Positions 33,445 through 42,691 of a stretch of DNA of 64,000 nt are shown in pieces; the first letter of the stretch is position 1; each line of letters opens with the position of its first letter. A program made the position numbers and the translations under genes. Origin of the DNA: Flavobacterium psychrophilum (GTDB lineage: Bacteria > Bacteroidota > Bacteroidia > Flavobacteriales > Flavobacteriaceae); the NCBI GenBank assembly GCA_945874225.1, contig CAMCFT010000012.1, forward strand, positions 1-64,000. Direction: 5' to 3'. Under the pieces are notes generated by a model. It was given only the letters and a program-made list of their open reading frames with translations. It was not told the DNA's origin and did no database searches.

Positions 33445-34510
33445 TTACTAATATAAATTCCATAAGATTTTCCATGTCTAAGGTTCCAATGAGTTGGTTG
33501 TCTTCTATGACTAGCATTAAAGTTGACTTATGTTTATAAACTAATTCAAAAATATCCTCCAAAAGAGAATCAGCTTCCAGGAAAATTAGATTTCTATCCA
33601 TAATGGAAGATAGATTTGCTTCTTCCTCTTTTTTAGAAAGGGCTTCTATGATTTGATCCCGGTTGAGTGTTCCCATAGGGATGCTATTTTCTGTCACTAA
33701 GAAATACTTATTTTGACTATCAAGCATCAATTTTACAGCTGTTTCCAGTGTTTCATTGCAATCTATGCTCGGGTATTGTGTCATTAAAATATCTCTGACT
33801 TTGTAGCCTTTGAGCATATATTTTGATTCAGTATAATTTGTTTCGATTTGGGCAGCCATTATGACAAATATACCAATAAAAATTAGAAACGGATTGTATG
33901 AAAAACCTAAAATAATGAAACCAATTGCCAACAGTTGTCCAATGCGTGCCGCAATTTTAGTGGCAACATTTCTTTTTAATTTATACGATAAAACAGCTCG
34001 CAGCATTCGACCGCCATCCATAGGAAAAGCAGGAATTAAATTAAATAGTGCCAAAAAAATGTTTACCAGAAAAAAATTGAGTAAAAAGTTATTACCATTG
34101 ATACCACCTGATAATTTAGCCATCATTTCCTCGGAATTATTGGGATATTGGATAAAAAAGGATAGTAGCAATGCTATAGCAATATTTACCATTGGTCCCG
34201 CAATCGCAACCATTAATTCTTCGGAAGGTTTTTCGGGCAGTCTTTCTAAACGGGCAATTCCGCCAATGGGTAAAAGAGTTATGTCATTGGTTATAATATT
34301 AAAATTTTTTGCAGTTACCGCATGTCCCAATTCATGTAATAAAACTGTAGCAAAAACACATAATATAAATAGTAAAGACCAAGCAATTTGGACTATATTT
34401 TGACCTGCTTTATAGTTGATGTAAACAATAAAAAAGATAAGTATAGAGAATGTCCAGTGAATAAACACACCTATTCCGGCTATGTTTCCGAGTTTAAAGG
34501 ATCCTTTCAT
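33410..34510 (-). CDS. Site-2-type M50 metalloprotease with CBS domain pair
   Basis: The 366-residue protein has an N-terminal membrane region of about five helices with the zinc motif HELGH (His59, Glu60, His63) and the third ligand in NLIPAFPMDGGRMLRA (Asp165). Two cytoplasmic CBS modules follow (about residues 235-290 and 298-355: VRDILMTQYPSIDCNETL, IMDRNLIFLEADSLL). CBS pairs bind adenine nucleotides and can set the protease to energy state. M50-CBS proteins cut membrane or membrane-anchored regulators. It overlaps the PLD gene. A comparable M50-CBS protease occurs in bacterial hypoxia regulons, which fits the neighbouring genes; the substrate is unknown. Confidence 0.9.
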   Translation of the reverse strand: MKGSFKLGNIAGIGVFIHWTFSILIFFIVYINYKAGQNIVQIAWSLLFILCVFATVLLHELGHAVTAKNFNIITNDITLLPIGGIARLERLPEKPSEELMVAIAGPMVNIAIALLLSFFIQYPNNSEEMMAKLSGGINGNNFLLNFFLVNIFLALFNLIPAFPMDGGRMLRAVLSYKLKRNVATKIAARIGQLLAIGFIILGFSYNPFLIFIGIFVIMAAQIETNYTESKYMLKGYKVRDILMTQYPSIDCNETLETAVKLMLDSQNKYFLVTENSIPMGTLNRDQIIEALSKKEEEANLSSIMDRNLIFLEADSLLEDIFELVYKHKSTLMLVIEDNQLIGTLDMENLMEFILVNEVKSKKAYAE

Positions 34511-34627
34511 TTTGCTGAATTTTAAAGTGAATATTCCTGATTTTGCTTAAAATATACAGTGACTTTTAAACTTATCTTGCATATAAAGTTAAGGATAAAA
34601 TCTTAATTATTAGGATATTAAGTATTT

Positions 34628-35014
34628 TTACTTTCTTTTCAATTTTCGTTTATTCACAGTTAAATAAATACTGATAAAATAGGCCATTAAAAACACAATT
34701 ACCGTTGTAGTATCAACCAAATTTGCCGGGAGATTGACTCCAAATATTTTTAGAATCAGAAAATGGATATAAGAATTACTTTCATCATTGTAGCCTAAAA
34801 GTTGACGCACTTTCCAATGCCAATCCGTAAAAGGGCAATATCCGATGCCATACCAAATTCCCAACACAAACCAAGAAAATGCAGTAACCGATAAAGAAAT
34901 CAAATTGGCAAACCGCCATTTTGGAATTATCCATCCAAAAATATTGAACAGAATGAGAGCACTATGAAATAGAATAAAAAAATAGTCGAGGATTTGAAGC
35001 ATTAGTTTACTCAT
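34628..35014 (-). CDS. Small membrane protein, DUF2784-like
   Basis: The 128-residue protein has four hydrophobic segments: about residues 8-28, 36-58, 80-92 and 100-120. Conserved-looking loops FNIFGWIIPKWR and WYGIGYCPFTDWHWKVRQLLGY, containing a Cys-Pro and several Trp and His, match my memory of DUF2784 proteins. Function is unknown. Its start overlaps the end of the Ca2+ ATPase gene by 4 bp, so the two are translationally coupled and it may be an accessory of the pump. Confidence 0.65.
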   Translation of the reverse strand: MSKLMLQILDYFFILFHSALILFNIFGWIIPKWRFANLISLSVTAFSWFVLGIWYGIGYCPFTDWHWKVRQLLGYNDESNSYIHFLILKIFGVNLPANLVDTTTVIVFLMAYFISIYLTVNKRKLKRK

Positions 35015-37614
35015 TTATTTTTATTTCTTGATCGGTTTACCCATTTTTCAATTTCCACAGCCCAAAATACTACACTCGAAACAACAAGCGTTATCGCTAA
35101 TTCATAAATGGAAAGCGGTTGTGTTTTGAAAATAGTATTAAAAAATGGAGAATATATAATTGCCAATTGTAATGCAACGGTTAGCAATAAAGCTCCCAAA
35201 AGTGGCTTGTTAGACAACAAACCAATTTTAAATAACGATTCTCTTTCTGAACGAATGGCCATTACGTGTCCCATTTGGCTAAAGCACAAAACGGTAAAAG
35301 CCATTGTTTGCCAATGCAAAATTCCATTGTTTATTGCCCAAAACTGAATACCCAAAGTAGTCATTCCCATTAAAAATCCAACCCATAAAATATGTGTTGC
35401 CATTCCGTTTGAAAAAATATTTTCCTTCGAATTTCTTGGAGGTCTTTTCATAATATTTGCCTCTGCCGGTTCAGAAGCAAGGGCTAATCCTGGCAAACCA
35501 TCAGTGACAAGGTTGATCCAAAGAATGTGGATTGCCAAAAGAGGAATAGGCAACATAAAGAATGGAGCTAGAAAAATAGCCCAAATTTCACCTGAATTTC
35601 CGGTCATAATGTATTTGATGAACTTCAGGATATTGTCAAATATTTTTCGGCCGTGTTTTACTGCAACAACGATCGTAGTGAAATTATCATCTAACAAAAT
35701 CAGATGAGAAGCTTCCTTTGAAACTTCGGTGCCGTTAATTCCCATTGCGATACCAATATCAGCATTTTTCAGTGCAGGTGCATCGTTTACACCATCGCCT
35801 GTCATTGCAACTAATTGTCCTCTATCGTGTAGAGCATTTATAATTTTTAATTTTTGCTCCGGATTTACACGAGCATATACACGAACTTTTTCGACAATAG
35901 AATCAAATTGTTGTTCAGTCAATGCAGCAAGTTTTGAACCGCTCAACACTAAATCATCTTCTGAAGTGATTATTCCAAGTTGAATTGCAATCGCTTTTGC
36001 AGTAAGTTTGTGGTCGCCAGTTATCATAACAGTTTTAATGCCCGCTTGTTTGCATTCTGCAATGGCTTGTTTTACTTCTTCTCTTGGTGGATCAATCATC
36101 CCCGCGAAACCAATTAAGGTTAATGAAGATTCTGTTATGTCGGTATTTTCTAATTCTGGCAACGAATCCATTTCTTTTATGGCATATCCAATTACGCGAT
36201 AGCCTTTCTCCGCCATTTCGTTTGCTTTAGACTCTAATTCAGGAATAAGTAGTTTTTGATTTTCAACTAAGTTTTCCAATAATTGTTCAACAGCACCTTT
36301 GGTAATGGCAATTATCCCTCCTGCCTGTCCGGTAGGCAGGTTTTCGGTTTGGTGAAAAGTTGTCATACACTTTCTGGTAGAATCAAATGGTAATTCGGCA
36401 ATTCTTGGATATTTTTTTTCCAAATCCGTTTTCTCAATATTTTTATTGGAAGCATATTGCGCCAAAGCCACTTCAGTAGAATCGCCCAACCATTTTCCGT
36501 CTTTCTCTTTCGAAACATCATTATTCAAAGCCATCGCATAAAGCATGCCATTGGTTTGGAGAAAAATAGAATCAGAATTCAGGTTTGGAGTTTTATAAAT
36601 TTCCTGAACAGTCATTTTATTCTGCGTCAGCGTTCCTGTTTTATCGGTGCAGATATATGTAACGGAACCAAGGGTTTCGACAGCAGGAAGTTTGCGAATA
36701 AGGGCATTGTTTTTTGCTAATCGCTTAGCGCCAAAGGCCAGCGCAATGGTTACCAATGCAGGTAAAGCTTCGGGAATGGCAGCAACGGCAAGCGAAATGG
36801 AAGTGAGCAGCATTGTTAACGCATCCTCGCCTCGCCACCAGCCAAAGCCAAAAATAACAGTGCAAATCAGGATGACAAATAACGATAATCGTTTGCCAAA
36901 AGCAGTTAATCTTTTTTGTAATGGAGTAGCTCTTTCGCCGGTTTGAATCATTTTGGCGATAAGCCCCAACTCAGTATTCATTCCGGTTGCCATAACATAA
37001 GCAGCGCCTCGTCCATTAGTAACGAAAGTTCCTTTGAATCCCATATTGATTCGGTCGCCAAGAGGATAATCTCCCTTCGGAAGGGTTTCACTATTCTTTT
37101 CTACATTATGTGATTCGCCGGTTAATGTTGATTCATCCACTTTAATTTGGTGGGTTTCAAAAAACCGAACATCGGCAGGAATTATGTTTCCGGCTTCAAA
37201 CAAAACGACATCACCAGGAACTAATTCAGAGGCTAATATTTCAAAAGTATGGTTTTCGCGAACCACTTTTGCATTGGTTGGAACCATATTTTTAAGAGCT
37301 TCCATTGCTTTTTCGGAGCGGAATTCCTGTATGAAACCTACGGTAGCATTGATAATAATTATGGCAAGAATTATTAAAGTATCTGTCAAATCACCCAAAA
37401 AACCAGAAATGATGGCTACTGCAATAAGAATGAGAATCATCAAATCCGTCAACTGATGCAGCAGCATTTGCAATATGGTTATCTTTTTTTTATCTTCAAT
37501 TTCATTTTTCCCATATTCAATCAAACGTTCCGAGGCAGTTGTGTTGTCTATGCCTGAGGGAGTTGAATTCAGCAACTCCGCAATTTCGGTAATGGATAGT
37601 AAATGCCAGTTCAT
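35011..37614 (-). CDS. P-type Ca2+/cation-transporting ATPase (type II)
   Basis: The 867-residue protein has an N-terminal cation-ATPase domain, the actuator TGES (165-168), PEALP in TM4 (281-285, the type II Ca2+ form), the phosphorylation site DKTGT with Asp324, the hinge TGDGVNDAP and a C-terminal domain with WINLVTDGLPGLAL. This pattern fits PMR1/SERCA-like pumps exporting Ca2+ or Mn2+. An insertion NLPTGQAGG at about 425-433 in the nucleotide-binding domain is encoded by a GC-rich palindrome (36320-36340) that looks like a mobile repeat captured in frame. The gene lies 11 bp after a Ca2+/Na+ exchanger gene, so the operon appears devoted to calcium export. Confidence 0.9.
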   Translation of the reverse strand: MNWHLLSITEIAELLNSTPSGIDNTTASERLIEYGKNEIEDKKKITILQMLLHQLTDLMILILIAVAIISGFLGDLTDTLIILAIIIINATVGFIQEFRSEKAMEALKNMVPTNAKVVRENHTFEILASELVPGDVVLFEAGNIIPADVRFFETHQIKVDESTLTGESHNVEKNSETLPKGDYPLGDRINMGFKGTFVTNGRGAAYVMATGMNTELGLIAKMIQTGERATPLQKRLTAFGKRLSLFVILICTVIFGFGWWRGEDALTMLLTSISLAVAAIPEALPALVTIALAFGAKRLAKNNALIRKLPAVETLGSVTYICTDKTGTLTQNKMTVQEIYKTPNLNSDSIFLQTNGMLYAMALNNDVSKEKDGKWLGDSTEVALAQYASNKNIEKTDLEKKYPRIAELPFDSTRKCMTTFHQTENLPTGQAGGIIAITKGAVEQLLENLVENQKLLIPELESKANEMAEKGYRVIGYAIKEMDSLPELENTDITESSLTLIGFAGMIDPPREEVKQAIAECKQAGIKTVMITGDHKLTAKAIAIQLGIITSEDDLVLSGSKLAALTEQQFDSIVEKVRVYARVNPEQKLKIINALHDRGQLVAMTGDGVNDAPALKNADIGIAMGINGTEVSKEASHLILLDDNFTTIVVAVKHGRKIFDNILKFIKYIMTGNSGEIWAIFLAPFFMLPIPLLAIHILWINLVTDGLPGLALASEPAEANIMKRPPRNSKENIFSNGMATHILWVGFLMGMTTLGIQFWAINNGILHWQTMAFTVLCFSQMGHVMAIRSERESLFKIGLLSNKPLLGALLLTVALQLAIIYSPFFNTIFKTQPLSIYELAITLVVSSVVFWAVEIEKWVNRSRNKNK
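36320..36340. repeat. GC-rich palindrome inserted in frame in the Ca2+ ATPase gene
   Basis: CCTGCCT and AGGCAGG flank a centre with CCGG; the 21 bp are far richer in GC than the surroundings. On the coding strand they give the peptide LPTGQAG. I recall the same DNA and peptide scattered through many Bacteroidota genes and intergenic regions, so it is probably a dispersed repeat. Confidence 0.7.
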
Positions 37615-37625
37615 CGCTTCTGTTT

Positions 37626-38624
37626 TTATTTTTTATAATATAGTAAACCCATCATCAACACATATACCACCAATATCAATGAAGTATCGATGGCGAGTTT
37701 CCACTTTTTTTCGGCTTTGAACACGATACCAATAATTCCAATGGCTGTTATGATAATTGTGCCAAGCACAGGGATAATATGATTGGGACTTGTAAAAAGG
37801 AAAATGGGCCCCTTTGTATATAAAGCGTCATCCAACGACAATAGTGCAATGTTATAAATATTACTGCCAAAAATATTGCCTATGGCAAGATCAATCGTTC
37901 CTATCCGAATGGCGGCTAAAGAAACCACAACTTCGGGTAGGGAAGTTGAGATAGCGATGAACAAGGTGCCAAAAAAACTTTGTCCTAATCCGCTGGCTTC
38001 CGCAAGGTTTTTCCCAAAAATAGGAAGCAGCATTGCAGCTCCCATTAAAATGGAGGCATTCAAGGTATATCTAAAAATCACTTGTTTTAGGGAAAGAGAA
38101 TGTGAATTGTTGCCTTTTTTCAGATGATGATTATTTTTTTTATCGTAGAGAAACACAACACGAATGGCAATGAAATATAAAACTAGAAACAATAAGCTGA
38201 ATCCTCCTGCCCATACAATTGTTCCAAAAATACTTGGCATTAAAATAGCAAAGGCTACTATACTCAGCATCATAATGCCGAAAGAGGCGGCAATTATATG
38301 TCCTGTTTGAGCATCTGTTGTCAGTGGTTTTTTGTGATTGTAAAACAAATCCATTATCGAAATAATCAGAATATTGAAAGCACAACTCCCCACAATATCT
38401 CCAACTGCAAGATCGGGAGCATCCAGAATTGTGACTGAACTTATTCCGGACATTAATTCCGGCATTGAAGTTACTGATGCCATAAGCATAATCCCCATAA
38501 ACATTTTTCCCCAACCCAGCATATCTGCCATAATGTCTCCATATTTGGAAAGTCGGGAGCCCGTTGCGAAAATTACCACAGTCGCAATTATAAATCCGAT
38601 GATATGGAGCAATATGGTATTCAT
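37626..38624 (-). CDS. Ca2+/Na+ exchanger (CaCA family, YrbG-like)
   Basis: The 332-residue protein has about ten membrane helices in two inverted halves. Each half carries the alpha-repeat: ASVTSMPELMSGISSV...VGDIVGSCAFNILI in the first, and AISTSLPEVVVSLAAIR...AIGNIFGSNIYNIALL in the second, with the ion-binding Glu residues and GS motifs. It exchanges cytoplasmic Ca2+ for Na+ or H+. The P-type Ca2+ pump gene follows after 11 bp. Confidence 0.9.
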   Translation of the reverse strand: MNTILLHIIGFIIATVVIFATGSRLSKYGDIMADMLGWGKMFMGIMLMASVTSMPELMSGISSVTILDAPDLAVGDIVGSCAFNILIISIMDLFYNHKKPLTTDAQTGHIIAASFGIMMLSIVAFAILMPSIFGTIVWAGGFSLLFLVLYFIAIRVVFLYDKKNNHHLKKGNNSHSLSLKQVIFRYTLNASILMGAAMLLPIFGKNLAEASGLGQSFFGTLFIAISTSLPEVVVSLAAIRIGTIDLAIGNIFGSNIYNIALLSLDDALYTKGPIFLFTSPNHIIPVLGTIIITAIGIIGIVFKAEKKWKLAIDTSLILVVYVLMMGLLYYKK

Positions 38625-38702
38625 TTTGTGATAAATATTTTATTGATAAATTTCAAAATTCGCTACAAATCCAACGGGATGGAAAGCGATACTTTCGATG
38701 TT

Positions 38703-38948
38703 TTATTTCATTTTACCTAAAATGTAGTCAACCAAATTTTTCAGCGTGGTAATCTTTCCATAATCCTGTTCGGGAATTTCAATTCCTAATTTTTCATCCA
38801 GCGAAACCAAGAATTGCAAAGAATCAAACGAGTCTATATCAAGCGTCTCCCGAATATTTTCATCCGGTTTTAAGGTTGAAGGTTCCGTATCTGGCGCAAT
38901 TTGTTTCAGTAATTGAAAAACAAGCTTTTTTATTTCATCTTCTTTCAT
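38703..38948 (-). CDS. Acyl carrier protein in a 2-oxoacid dehydrogenase operon
   Basis: The 81-residue four-helix carrier has the phosphopantetheine site DSL at 42-44 (Ser43, in DIDSFDSLQFLVSLDEKLG). Its start overlaps the stop of the E2 gene by 4 bp, an ATGA junction, so it is translated with the dehydrogenase. It is not the usual AcpP of fatty acid synthesis, which sits with fabF and has a DSLDTVE-type helix II. A carrier here suggests that the acyl group made by E1-E2, or by the ligase upstream, can be passed to a pantetheine arm. Confidence 0.85.
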   Translation of the reverse strand: MKEDEIKKLVFQLLKQIAPDTEPSTLKPDENIRETLDIDSFDSLQFLVSLDEKLGIEIPEQDYGKITTLKNLVDYILGKMK

Positions 38949-40120
38949 AAGGCTTCAGGATTTTGTAATTGTTTATTCAAAGTAACCAGAAAATCACTTC
39001 CGATAAGACCGTCTGTGGCACGATGATCACCGGCCAAAGTCACAGTGAAAACAGTTCTAATGCCTAACATTCCGTTTTCGGCAAAAGGTTGTTGGGAACT
39101 GCCACCAAAACCGATAATCGCCACTTGCGGCGGATAAATTATACCAAAAACAGCATCAGCACCACCTTCGCCAAGACTAGTAATGGTAATTGTTGAATCG
39201 CTTAGATCAGAACTGCGTAATTTCATTGATCGTGCCCTTGGAATCATATCATTCAAGGCTTCCATAATTTCGTCAATGCTCTTTTCAGATGCTTTGTGAA
39301 TGGTGGGAATAATAATACCACCGCCCCGCAATGAAACTACAAAACCGATATTAATTTCTTTTTTTATTCGTACTCCGTTATCCCAAATTGCATTTAGCTC
39401 CGGAAAATCAATAAGTGATTTCGCAACTGCTTTAATCAACAAAGTTGCTGGCAAAAGCCGTTTTTGTATTGGACGTTTACTATTTGCTTCTCGCAACCAA
39501 GCCAATACTTTTGTAATGTCAATTCTTTTTTCCAAATAATAATGCGGAATTTCGGTATTGGACTTACTCATTGCAGCAGCTATCGCTGACCGAATTGTCT
39601 CATTTTTAGGAAGGTATTTTTCTTCTGTTTTTTTAATTTTTGCTTTTTGTGAGATAGCATTTTCGACATCGTCTTTCGTAATAGCACCGTCTTCTCCCGT
39701 TCCTTGAATTTGCGAAAGATCAATATTATTTTCGGCGGCAATTCTTTTTGCCAAAGGAGAAGCTTTGATGTGTCTTTCTTCGAATTTTTCTGCTACAGCT
39801 TTTTCGATTATTTTTTCTTCTATTGGCTGAATTTTAACTGCCGGTTTTTCAGGAATTGTTTCATTTTTTGTTTCCAAAGTGATTTCGCTCGGATTAATTA
39901 ATGCCATTACGGTTCCTACAGGAACTTTGGTACCTTCTTTAATCAATAATTCCCCAATGACACCTTCGTCAAAAACTTCAATTTCAATCAATCCTTTTTG
40001 TGTTTCCACTTCGGCAATAATATCGCCACGTTTCACAATATCTCCTGGCTTTTTTCTCCATTCGACAAGTGTTCCGGCTTCCATATCAGCGCCAAGACTA
40101 GGCATTTGAAATTCAATCAT
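38945..40120 (-). CDS. 2-oxoacid dehydrogenase E2 (dihydrolipoyl acyltransferase)
   Basis: The 391-residue protein has one N-terminal lipoyl domain with the lipoyl lysine in ETQKG (Lys42; most have ETDKA). An E3/E1-binding domain lies at about 117-153 ([34 protein letters not shown]), and a catalytic acyltransferase domain runs to the end with DHRATDG (His366, Asp370). It moves the acyl group from E1-bound thiamine to CoA. The start overlaps the E1 beta gene by 8 bp and the end overlaps the acyl carrier gene. No E3 (lipoamide dehydrogenase) gene is nearby, so a shared E3 must serve. Confidence 0.9.
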   Translation of the reverse strand: MIEFQMPSLGADMEAGTLVEWRKKPGDIVKRGDIIAEVETQKGLIEIEVFDEGVIGELLIKEGTKVPVGTVMALINPSEITLETKNETIPEKPAVKIQPIEEKIIEKAVAEKFEERHIKASPLAKRIAAENNIDLSQIQGTGEDGAITKDDVENAISQKAKIKKTEEKYLPKNETIRSAIAAAMSKSNTEIPHYYLEKRIDITKVLAWLREANSKRPIQKRLLPATLLIKAVAKSLIDFPELNAIWDNGVRIKKEINIGFVVSLRGGGIIIPTIHKASEKSIDEIMEALNDMIPRARSMKLRSSDLSDSTITITSLGEGGADAVFGIIYPPQVAIIGFGGSSQQPFAENGMLGIRTVFTVTLAGDHRATDGLIGSDFLVTLNKQLQNPEAL

Positions 40121-41111
40121 GACTCATCATTTTTTTAACTTCATTTACAATATCATTTTTCTGCGGAATCGAAGCATCTTCAAGGTGTAAAGGGTAGGGA
40201 ATAGGCACTTCAACACCACACAATCGTTGCACGGGGGCATCTAATTCGTAAAATGCTTTTTCCATAATTCTGGAACTTATTTCCGAAGAAATGCTGACCG
40301 AACGCCAGGCATCTTCCACAATAAGTACCCGATGTGTTTTAGCCACCGAAGCAAGAAAAGTCTCTTCGTCCAATGGTCTTAAAACTCTCAAATCGAGAAC
40401 TTCGGCATCAATTCCGATTGTTGCTAATTCAACTGCTGCTTCCAGACATTTATAAACTCCAGCACCATAAGTGATAATGGAAATGTCCTTTCCTTCTTTC
40501 AGTATTTTTGCTTTGGAAATATCCACAGCACCAGCATCGGCAGCGATTTCTCTTTCTAAATTGAGCATCGAAGTATATTCGAAAATAATGACTGGGTCAG
40601 GACTTTTCAATGCCATAATCAACATTCCTCTAGCATCTTCGTGAGTGCCAACCGACAAAACTATCAATCCCGGAATGTGCGCATAAAAAGGTTCCCAACT
40701 GTGCGAATGTTGCGCAGCTAATTGTTTGCCGATGCCACAACCCATTCGAATGACTATGGGAACATTCAATTGTCCTCCTGACATGTGTTGCAAGGTTGCT
40801 GCATTGTTCACGATTTGGTCCATTGCAAGCAGACTGAAATTGACTGTCATCACTTCGACTATTGGCTTTAAGCCAGCCAAAGCTGCTCCAATTCCTGCAC
40901 CCACAAAACCAGATTCAGAAAGCGGAACATCCATAATGCGTTCTTCGCCAAATTCCTGCAACAAACCTTTGCTAACTGCAAATGCACCACCGTAACGACC
41001 TACATCTTCTCCCATCAGGAAAACACGTTCATCATTTAGCAAAGCTTCGCGAAGACCTTTTTTTAAAGCCTCGCGATACGTACTGTTTATTTTGGCGGCA
41101 TTATTTTCCAC
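40113..41111 (-). CDS. 2-oxoacid dehydrogenase E1 component, beta subunit
   Basis: The 332-residue protein has the transketolase-like pyrimidine domain ([38 protein letters not shown]) and the C-terminal ligand-binding domain ([31 protein letters not shown]). With E1 alpha it decarboxylates a 2-oxoacid on thiamine diphosphate. Likely substrates are pyruvate, acetoin or branched-chain 2-oxoacids; the motifs seen are shared by all three. It lies between the zinc-ribbon pair and E2 in one operon. Confidence 0.9.
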   Translation of the reverse strand: MENNAAKINSTYREALKKGLREALLNDERVFLMGEDVGRYGGAFAVSKGLLQEFGEERIMDVPLSESGFVGAGIGAALAGLKPIVEVMTVNFSLLAMDQIVNNAATLQHMSGGQLNVPIVIRMGCGIGKQLAAQHSHSWEPFYAHIPGLIVLSVGTHEDARGMLIMALKSPDPVIIFEYTSMLNLEREIAADAGAVDISKAKILKEGKDISIITYGAGVYKCLEAAVELATIGIDAEVLDLRVLRPLDEETFLASVAKTHRVLIVEDAWRSVSISSEISSRIMEKAFYELDAPVQRLCGVEVPIPYPLHLEDASIPQKNDIVNEVKKMMSHD

Positions 41112-41124
41112 TTGTAAATTATTA

Positions 41125-41388
41125 TTAATGTTTGTTATTCCAACGTTTTAATGTAGGTAAAATGTTTATGGCCTTTTGAATCAAATAATTGGGCTGATTC
41201 ATTTTTTCCATTTTATTTTTTACTTTGATTTGCATTTCCTCCAAATTGATTTCAGTATTTTTAAAATCATTATTTTCATAACAGTATTTGCAATATTCAT
41301 CGTTTTTTAAACCGTTTCGTTCAGTGCCTTTTACTTCTTCATTGTTAAGTGGCATACCACAACTTTGACAATAGGAATAGATATTCAT
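41125..41388 (-). CDS. Small zinc-ribbon protein, copy 2
   Basis: The 87-residue protein has two Cys pairs forming a zinc ribbon: CQSCGMPL near residues 8-11 and DEYCKYCY near 33-36, with a helical C-terminus ending [11 protein letters not shown]. It matches the putative zinc-ribbon proteins often annotated in Bacteroidota. It is a paralogue of the next gene and both sit between the E1 beta and E1 alpha genes. Function unknown; regulation or assembly of the dehydrogenase is a guess from position. Confidence 0.75.
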   Translation of the reverse strand: MNIYSYCQSCGMPLNNEEVKGTERNGLKNDEYCKYCYENNDFKNTEINLEEMQIKVKNKMEKMNQPNYLIQKAINILPTLKRWNNKH

Positions 41389-41410
41389 GATTTTGATTTT
41401 TTTAGTTGAT

Positions 41411-41671
41411 TTATTTAGTTTTCCAACGGTTTAATGATGGTAAGATGTTTATGGCTTTTTGAATAGCATATTCGTGATGTTCCAATTTTTTCATTTGGGT
41501 TTCCATATTTTTTTTCATTTCTTCCAAATTCATTTTTGGGTGTTTAAAAACGCCATTTTCATAGCAATATTTGCAATATTCATCACTTTTTAACCCATTT
41601 TTTTCGGTTCCTTTTACTGTTTCAGTGTCAAGTGGCATTCCGCAACTTTGACAGAATTTTACATTTTCCAT
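41411..41671 (-). CDS. Small zinc-ribbon protein, copy 1
   Basis: The 86-residue paralogue of the neighbouring protein has the same layout: FCQSCGMPL, the [16 protein letters not shown] loop with a second Cys pair, then an amphipathic helix and INILPSLNRWK. Conservation is strongest around the metal site and the C-terminal INILP motif. The two genes are 22 bp apart, so a tandem duplication is likely. It is 12 bp downstream of the E1 alpha gene. Confidence 0.75.
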   Translation of the reverse strand: MENVKFCQSCGMPLDTETVKGTEKNGLKSDEYCKYCYENGVFKHPKMNLEEMKKNMETQMKKLEHHEYAIQKAINILPSLNRWKTK

Positions 41672-41683
41672 AATTTTATTATT

Positions 41684-42679
41684 TCAGCTTTTGGTTTCAC
41701 TATAAACATATTTTGTCAATTTGTCAATTGGTTCCCAAGTTCCTGCTTCGGCAAAATCAACTGATTTTTGAATTTTCTTTTCTATTTTGTTTTCAAATTC
41801 AGCGATTTCAGTTTCGGTTATTAATTTCTCTTGCAATAAATACTGTTGAAATTGTGGAATTGGGTCGTGTTTTTTCCATTCATCCACTTCTTTTTTATCA
41901 CGGTATAATTCAGCATCAAACATTGAATGCGCTCTGAAACGAAACGTATTGCAGACCAACAAATAAGGTTTTCCGCTGCTTCTTACTTTTTGTACGGCAG
42001 TATTTGCGGTATCCATCACTTTAATCAAATCCATTCCATCCACGGGAGAAGATTCAATTCCGTAAGCAGCACCTTTTTTTTCTATTTCTTGCATAGAATG
42101 CGTGAATCGAATGGCCGTTCCCATCGCATACAAGTTGTTTTCGCAAACAAACAAAACAGGAACTTTCCATAAGGCTGCCAGATTCATTGCTTCGTGAAAT
42201 TCCCCTTCGGCAGCAGCTCCTTCGCCAAAAAAGCAACACGTAATAGTTGATTTCTTTTGTTTTTTGGACGCTAATGCCATTCCCACCGCTATTGGAAGAT
42301 GGCCGCAAACAATGGCATTGCCACCATAGAAATTTTTAGATGTATCGAACAAGTGCATCGAGCCACCACGGCCTTTGGAACATCCTTCTTGTTTGCCGTA
42401 CATTTCCGCCATTATAAAATCAGCATCAATTCCGCGAGCCAAAGCGTGTCCGTGTTCCCGATACGTACTCAACACATTGTCATCATCAGTTAATGCTTGT
42501 GTCACGCCAACGGCCACGGCTTCTTCGCCAATGTACAAATGCAGGAATCCCCTGATTTTGGCTTTGGAATATTGTTCGGCAGCTTTCTCTTCAAATCTCC
42601 GAATGAGCATCATTTGATACAAAAGCAGGAGCTCTTTTTTTATATCCAATGGTTTCTGTATTGCAGATGATTGTTGCAT
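41684..42679 (-). CDS. 2-oxoacid dehydrogenase E1 component, alpha subunit
   Basis: The 331-residue protein has the thiamine diphosphate motif GDG...N in its GEGAAAEGEFHEAMNLAALWKVPVLFVCENN form, the phosphate-proximal HGHALARGID and GGSMHLFD. It makes the heterotetrameric E1 with the beta subunit encoded three genes downstream. The GGSMHLFDTSKNFYGG region is found in pyruvate and acetoin dehydrogenase alpha subunits alike. It lies 12 bp after the Deg protease gene in the minus-strand run. Confidence 0.9.
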   Translation of the reverse strand: MQQSSAIQKPLDIKKELLLLYQMMLIRRFEEKAAEQYSKAKIRGFLHLYIGEEAVAVGVTQALTDDDNVLSTYREHGHALARGIDADFIMAEMYGKQEGCSKGRGGSMHLFDTSKNFYGGNAIVCGHLPIAVGMALASKKQKKSTITCCFFGEGAAAEGEFHEAMNLAALWKVPVLFVCENNLYAMGTAIRFTHSMQEIEKKGAAYGIESSPVDGMDLIKVMDTANTAVQKVRSSGKPYLLVCNTFRFRAHSMFDAELYRDKKEVDEWKKHDPIPQFQQYLLQEKLITETEIAEFENKIEKKIQKSVDFAEAGTWEPIDKLTKYVYSETKS

Positions 42680-42691
42680 ATTATTTATTTT

